A stretch of 18,762 bases of DNA from JBARRO01 sp049644265. Its GTDB lineage: Bacteria; Bacteroidota; Ignavibacteria; UBA10030. Positions 15,513 to 18,762 of this stretch are shown in pieces; the stretch's first letter is position 1, and each line of letters opens with the position of its first letter. A model generated the notes under the pieces. That model made no database searches and was not told the DNA's origin. It saw only the letters and a list, made by a program, of their open reading frames with translations. Location of the stretch: NCBI GenBank assembly GCA_049644265.1, contig JBARRO010000025.1:1-18762 (forward strand), in the 5' to 3' direction. Both the position numbers and the translations under genes were made by a program.

Positions 15513-15633
15513 ATTACACAGAGTTCACAGAGAAGAGATCACAGAGAAGAGATATTAAAGAGTAAGAAACCCCCTAAAACAACTCGACTTAAACCTCTGT
15601 GTCCTCCTCGTTTCGCCGTGATCTCTGTGTAAC
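15513..15633. repeat. CACAGAG-type inverted repeat array, first copy
   Basis: This lies in the 298-nt gene-free stretch between the zinc-ribbon gene and pckG. The left arm has CACAGAG at 15517, 15526 and 15540. The right arm has cores CTCTGTG, CTCCTCG, CGCCGTG and CTCTGTG at 15595, 15604, 15614 and 15623, a 9-10-9 nt spacing identical to that of the second copy. The spacer of about 40 nt shows nothing recognisable. Confidence 0.75.
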
Positions 15634-15647
15634 TAATTAATAAAGAA

Positions 15648-15771
15648 CTACACAGAGGACACAGGGAAGAGCAGAGGTCACAGAGGAAAGATGTGAGAGT
15701 GGGTAACTTTAATAATTGCTTTGCCATAAACCTCTGTGTGCTCCTCGTTTCTCTGTGACCTCAGTGTAACG
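15648..15771. repeat. CACAGAG-type inverted repeat array, second copy
   Basis: The left arm has CAGAGG or CAGGGA at 15653, 15662, 15672 and 15681 (9-10-9 spacing). The right arm has CTCTGTG, CTCCTCG, CTCTGTG and CTCAGTG at 15732, 15741, 15751 and 15760 (again 9-10-9). It follows the first copy after an AT-rich 14-nt gap, in the same orientation, so the two form a tandem pair of hairpins. The spacer is about 40 nt. The array ends 31 nt before the pckG start. Confidence 0.8.
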
Positions 15772-15802
15772 ATCCCCGACTATCCAAGGAGACCCCGGTT
15801 CG

Positions 15803-17542
15803 ATGAACTCCGATTTGCAGCGTTGGGTTGATGAATCCGCACGATTGACGACACCCGATAATATTTCCTGGTGCGATGGATCGCCGGGGGAATACGAGCG
15901 CCTCATCCAGACCATGCTGGCAGATGGCACTCTCCTTGCCATGAATGAACGGACCTATCCGAACTGTTACCTCCATCGGAGCAACCCGAACGATGTTGCG
16001 AGAACGGAAAATCTGACCTTCATCTGTACGACGAATCCGCAGGACGCCGGTCCGAACAACAACTGGATGTCTCCCCGCGATGCGAAGGAAAAAGTGCGGC
16101 CACTCTTTGCGAAGAGCATGAAGGGGAGGACGATGTATGTCATTCCCTATCTCATGGGTCCCGTCGGTTCTCCGTACAGCAAGGTGGGCGTGGAGATCAC
16201 AGACAGCGCCTACGTCGCAGCCAATATGCATATCATGACGCGCGTGGGAAGACCGGCACTCGAGCATCTCGAAAAGGACGGCGAATTCGTCCCCGGATTG
16301 CATTCGCTTGGCGATCTTTCGCCTGATCGCCGTTTTATCCTGCACTTTCCGGAAGAGCGGTTGATCTGGAGCGTCGGGTCCGGGTACGGAGGAAACGCAC
16401 TGCTGGGAAAGAAGTGTTTCGCGCTGCGCCTTGCCAGCTGGATGGCGCGGGAGGAAGGATGGTTGGCGGAGCATACGCTGATCATCGGCATTTCCGACCC
16501 GCAAGGGAAAGTCACGTACGTTGCAGCTGCGTTCCCGAGCGCTTCCGGGAAAACCAACATGGCGATGATGGTGTCGGCCCTGGAGGACCAGGGATACAAG
16601 GTCTGGACAGTGGGCGATGACATCGCATGGATGCATATCGATAAGGAAGGTCAGCTGCGCGCGATCAACCCGGAGGCAGGTTTTTTTGGGGTGGCGCCGG
16701 GCACGAGCTATGCTTCGAATGCCGTTGCGATGGACATGGTGCGAAAGAATACGATATTCACGAATGTTGCAATGACGACGGACAAGGAACCGTGGTGGGA
16801 GGGAATTGGCACGGACCCCAAGTCGGGACTTCTCGACTGGCAGGGTCAACTCTGGACGAACTCCAACAAAGCGGCGCATCCGAATTCAAGGTTTACAACA
16901 CCTGCGCGTCAATGCATGTCGATTTCACCCCGATGGGAAGATCCTGAAGGTGTGCCGATCTCGGCGATAATCTTCGGTTCCAGGCGCTCCGTCATGATTC
17001 CGCTGGTGTATCAGGCATTCAACTGGCAGCACGGTGTGTTCATGGGTTCCGGAATGGGTGCGGAAACAACGGCCGCGGCGACCGGGGCGGTTGGCGTTGT
17101 ACGTCGCGATCCGATGGCGATGCTCCCGTTTTGCGGATACAATATGGCTGATTATTTCCGTCACTGGCTCGACATGGGAAAGCGATTGAAGAATCCGCCG
17201 GCGGTCTTCCGGGTCAATTGGTTTCGGAAGGACGAGTCGGGTAAATTCATGTGGCCGGGGTACGGGCAGAATATTCGCGTACTGAAATGGATTTTGGAGC
17301 GCCTGGAAGGGAAGGGAAAGGCGAAGGAGACGGCGTTAGGATACATGCCGACGCCCGATGCCATTGATCTCGAAGGACTTTCGCTCGCGCCAGGAACGAT
17401 GGACACACTCACGGCGGTGGACAAAAAAGGGTGGCTTGGCGCAACGGAGGGAATGAGTGCGTTTTATGGACAATTCGGCAAGCGTTTCCCGGAGGAAATC
17501 CTTCGTGAGCATGCCGACTTTCAAAAACGCCTGGGGCAATGA
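15803..17542 (+). CDS. pckG: Phosphoenolpyruvate carboxykinase (GTP)
   Basis: A 579-aa GTP-dependent PEPCK converting oxaloacetate plus GTP to PEP and CO2 for gluconeogenesis (or the reverse). Matches include HRSNPNDVARTE, LLGKKCFALRLAS, the kinase-1 loop FPSASGKTN at 244-252, VGDDIAWM, NPEAGFFGVAPGTS and RVNWFRKDESGKFMWPGYGQN. In most GTP-PEPCKs the loop reads PSACGKTN with a hyper-reactive cysteine; here that residue is S248. Length is close to the usual 590-620. AAGGAG at 15786-15791 is a clear ribosome binding site for ATG 15803. Expression may be affected by the repeat arrays just upstream. Confidence 0.96.
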   Translation: MNSDLQRWVDESARLTTPDNISWCDGSPGEYERLIQTMLADGTLLAMNERTYPNCYLHRSNPNDVARTENLTFICTTNPQDAGPNNNWMSPRDAKEKVRPLFAKSMKGRTMYVIPYLMGPVGSPYSKVGVEITDSAYVAANMHIMTRVGRPALEHLEKDGEFVPGLHSLGDLSPDRRFILHFPEERLIWSVGSGYGGNALLGKKCFALRLASWMAREEGWLAEHTLIIGISDPQGKVTYVAAAFPSASGKTNMAMMVSALEDQGYKVWTVGDDIAWMHIDKEGQLRAINPEAGFFGVAPGTSYASNAVAMDMVRKNTIFTNVAMTTDKEPWWEGIGTDPKSGLLDWQGQLWTNSNKAAHPNSRFTTPARQCMSISPRWEDPEGVPISAIIFGSRRSVMIPLVYQAFNWQHGVFMGSGMGAETTAAATGAVGVVRRDPMAMLPFCGYNMADYFRHWLDMGKRLKNPPAVFRVNWFRKDESGKFMWPGYGQNIRVLKWILERLEGKGKAKETALGYMPTPDAIDLEGLSLAPGTMDTLTAVDKKGWLGATEGMSAFYGQFGKRFPEEILREHADFQKRLGQ

Positions 17543-17602
17543 TCTCGTGAAGCCGGGAACTCACCACCACTACAGTATTCCCAACAACGACAGGGAACGA
17601 CC

Positions 17603-18250
17603 ATGAAACTTGACAGACTGATCCACATGTTGCTTCCAACTGACGAAAAGTTCTTTCACTTGCTCGACGAATCTGCTCAGAATCTGATTCTTGCGGCGGA
17701 ATGGATGCAGAAACTTCCGGCCGCCAAGACCTCGGCTCAACTGAATGCCGTGATCGACAAGATCAGGGACCTGGAGCATGCGGGGGACGCAGTCACGCAC
17801 AGGATTTTCAAAGAGTTGAACTCGACATTTGTGACGCCGATCGACCGGGAAGACATCCACCAGCTGGCGTCGGCTCTGGACGATGTCATGGATAATATCG
17901 ACGGTTCCGTGATGCGATTGACTCTCTATGGCATAAAGAAACCGCCCAAGCCGATGGCGGAGCTTATAACGATCCTGGCAAAATCGATCAGTGTACTCGC
18001 CCGGGGAGTGACGCTGTTGAGGGATTTCAAGCAGTTTGATGAGATGCAGGAGGTATTTCTGAAGATCAACGAATACGAGAACGACGCGGACCGCGTGTTT
18101 GAAAAGGCCGTCGCGGACCTGTTCATGAAGGAAAAGAACCCGGTGGAAATTATCAAGCTTAAAGAGGTTTACGTCGGACTGGAGACTGCAACGGATAAGT
18201 GTGAAGATGCGGCGAACGTGTTGGAAGGAATTCTCATCAAACACGCGTAG
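17603..18250 (+). CDS. DUF47 family PhoU-like protein
   Basis: A 215-aa, mostly helical cytoplasmic protein of the DUF47/PhoU-like family. These proteins usually accompany Pit-type low-affinity phosphate transporters and are thought to regulate them. Typical features are LPTDEKFFHLLDESAQNL near the start, a conserved DLEHAGDAVTHRIFKELNSTFVTPIDREDIHQLASALDDVMDNID segment with Glu/Asp residues that bind metal in PhoU proteins, and a repeat of the E-x-x-x-D pattern around INEYENDADRVFEKAV. AGGGA lies shortly before the ATG. The expected Pit gene is not downstream: the next gene is convergent. It may lie elsewhere, or the protein may act alone. Confidence 0.88.
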   Translation: MKLDRLIHMLLPTDEKFFHLLDESAQNLILAAEWMQKLPAAKTSAQLNAVIDKIRDLEHAGDAVTHRIFKELNSTFVTPIDREDIHQLASALDDVMDNIDGSVMRLTLYGIKKPPKPMAELITILAKSISVLARGVTLLRDFKQFDEMQEVFLKINEYENDADRVFEKAVADLFMKEKNPVEIIKLKEVYVGLETATDKCEDAANVLEGILIKHA

Positions 18251-18287
18251 AGCGTGCGGGATTCACTGCAGTTGCTGCACGTTATTA

Positions 18288-18647
18288 TCAGCTTTTTTCT
18301 TTCCCCGTGGAATAGCGGATCACTTCCACTTTTTCCATCGTTACCATGGCGCCGCAGCCTGCGGCTCCAATCAACCTATCCACCTCCGGCAGGAATGTCT
18401 TGATTCGTTCCTCCGTGTCGACAATTTCCACGACGACGGGAAGGTCTTCAGACAGACGGAGTATTTTGGCGGTGTGGATGATCCTGCTATCCGCACCGAA
18501 CCCCTCGATTCCGCGCACCACCGTGGTCCCCGCCAGTCCCCGATCCTTGGCAGCGTGAACGATCGCTTCAAACAGCGATTGATGCTGCACCTTGTCGGAT
18601 TCTCCGATGAAAATGCGGAGGAGTTTTCCGTCACCCGAAAGTTTCAT
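18288..18647 (-). CDS. DUF190 PII-like protein
   Basis: A 119-aa protein of the DUF190 family, which has a ferredoxin-like fold related to PII and CutA and probably binds a small ligand. Visible family segments: LLRIFIGESDKVQHQSLFEAIV, AAKDRGLAGTTVVRGIEGFG and LPVVVEIVDTEERIKTFLPEVD. DUF190 genes are often beside crcB fluoride-channel genes, so a link to ion export is possible but unsupported here. It is the only minus-strand gene and converges on the DUF47 gene with 37 nt between stops. AAGGGATGG (reading the minus strand) precedes its ATG as a ribosome binding site. Confidence 0.9.
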   Translation of the reverse strand: MKLSGDGKLLRIFIGESDKVQHQSLFEAIVHAAKDRGLAGTTVVRGIEGFGADSRIIHTAKILRLSEDLPVVVEIVDTEERIKTFLPEVDRLIGAAGCGAMVTMEKVEVIRYSTGKEKS

Positions 18648-18692
18648 TGTCCATCCCTTTCATCTAGCAGGTTGTTGAAAAAGCAAAATAGT

Positions 18693-18724
18693 ACCACGAA
18701 TAACACGAATGTACACGAAGAATG
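18693..18724. repeat. CACGAA-type repeat arm (partner beyond window)
   Basis: CGAA cores occur at 18697, 18706 and 18716 (9 and 10 nt apart), in the same form as the left arm of the array at 8063-8254. An inverted right arm would be expected past the window end; only one arm is visible. It lies upstream of the DUF190 gene. Confidence 0.65.
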
Positions 18725-18762
18725 TTTTGAATTTGGACAGAATCCACTCCTTGGTGTTCCTT

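Noticed and set aside
15513..15771. CRISPR array
   Set aside because: Units are about 9 nt, degenerate and inverted; there are no constant repeats with unique 30-40-nt spacers and no cas genes.
15761..16879. Long minus-strand ORF (372 aa)
   Set aside because: It lies antisense to the well-supported pckG gene, with no recognisable domain; a codon-bias shadow.
18251..18287. Bidirectional terminator between DUF47 and DUF190
   Set aside because: Only a short GCGTGC/GCACGT-type stem is visible with a loop of about 20 nt, and the T-run is not adjacent to it.
1..18762. tRNA, rRNA or riboswitch
   Set aside because: I saw no cloverleaf, rRNA segment or recognisable riboswitch core in the intergenic stretches; they are filled by palindromic repeats.

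Overview
The window looks like a chromosomal segment from a member of the Bacteroidota/Chlorobiota/Ignavibacteriota group, most likely an uncultured Ignavibacteria-type bacterium. The reasons are a DUF5686 outer-membrane protein with a carboxypeptidase-regulatory-like N-terminus, a GTP-type PEP carboxykinase, few Shine-Dalgarno sequences, a Bacteroidetes-style promoter (TTTG, 19 nt, TATATTTC) before the paa operon, and intergenic DNA full of short imperfect palindromes. This is inference from protein families and style; there is no rRNA or other phylogenetic marker. All genes run on the + strand except the last (DUF190).

Layout. 1-2857: a small unknown ORF and a DUF5686 beta-barrel gene, bracketed by two inverted copies of a MITE-like palindromic element. 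2858-4193: a compound repeat zone, then a response regulator fused to an RsbW-like ATPase, then a small hairpin repeat. 4194-8033: a secreted M1 metallopeptidase, a six-helix membrane protein with a Pro-Gln and basic tail, and a TauE/SafE permease. 8034-8326: a repeat array invaded by a palindrome, then the paa promoter. 8327-10822: paaABCD with overlapping start/stop codons (phenylacetyl-CoA epoxidase, without paaE). 10832-11316: a GxxExxY (PDDEXK_3-type) nuclease-like gene inside a 25-bp inverted repeat. 11322-15504: Sua5/TsaC, LarB, PurE, PurK and a zinc-ribbon/DUF2318-like membrane protein. 15513-15771: twin inverted-repeat arrays. 15803-18647: PckG, a DUF47 PhoU-like protein and a DUF190 protein.

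Functions. paaABCD oxidises phenylacetyl-CoA for aromatic degradation. LarB and PurE are related carboxylase/mutase folds lying next to each other. PurEK supplies purine synthesis and Sua5 supplies the threonylcarbamoyl group for tRNA t6A. PckG links TCA intermediates to gluconeogenesis.

The most interesting signal is intergenic. Repeats that look different at first (CACAGAG, CACGAAT, CGCAGAG and ACACGGAA types) share a 7-nt core of the form (A/C/T)T(C/T)(C/T)G(T/C)G, repeated every 9-10 nt, mostly as head-to-head arms around a short spacer. One copy carries the GxxExxY gene in place of the spacer. Another has been interrupted by a 59-bp palindrome flanked by CACG, and removing it in silico restores an exact 9-nt register. 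Together these suggest an undescribed nuclease-linked extragenic palindrome system, analogous in logic to RAYT/REP.
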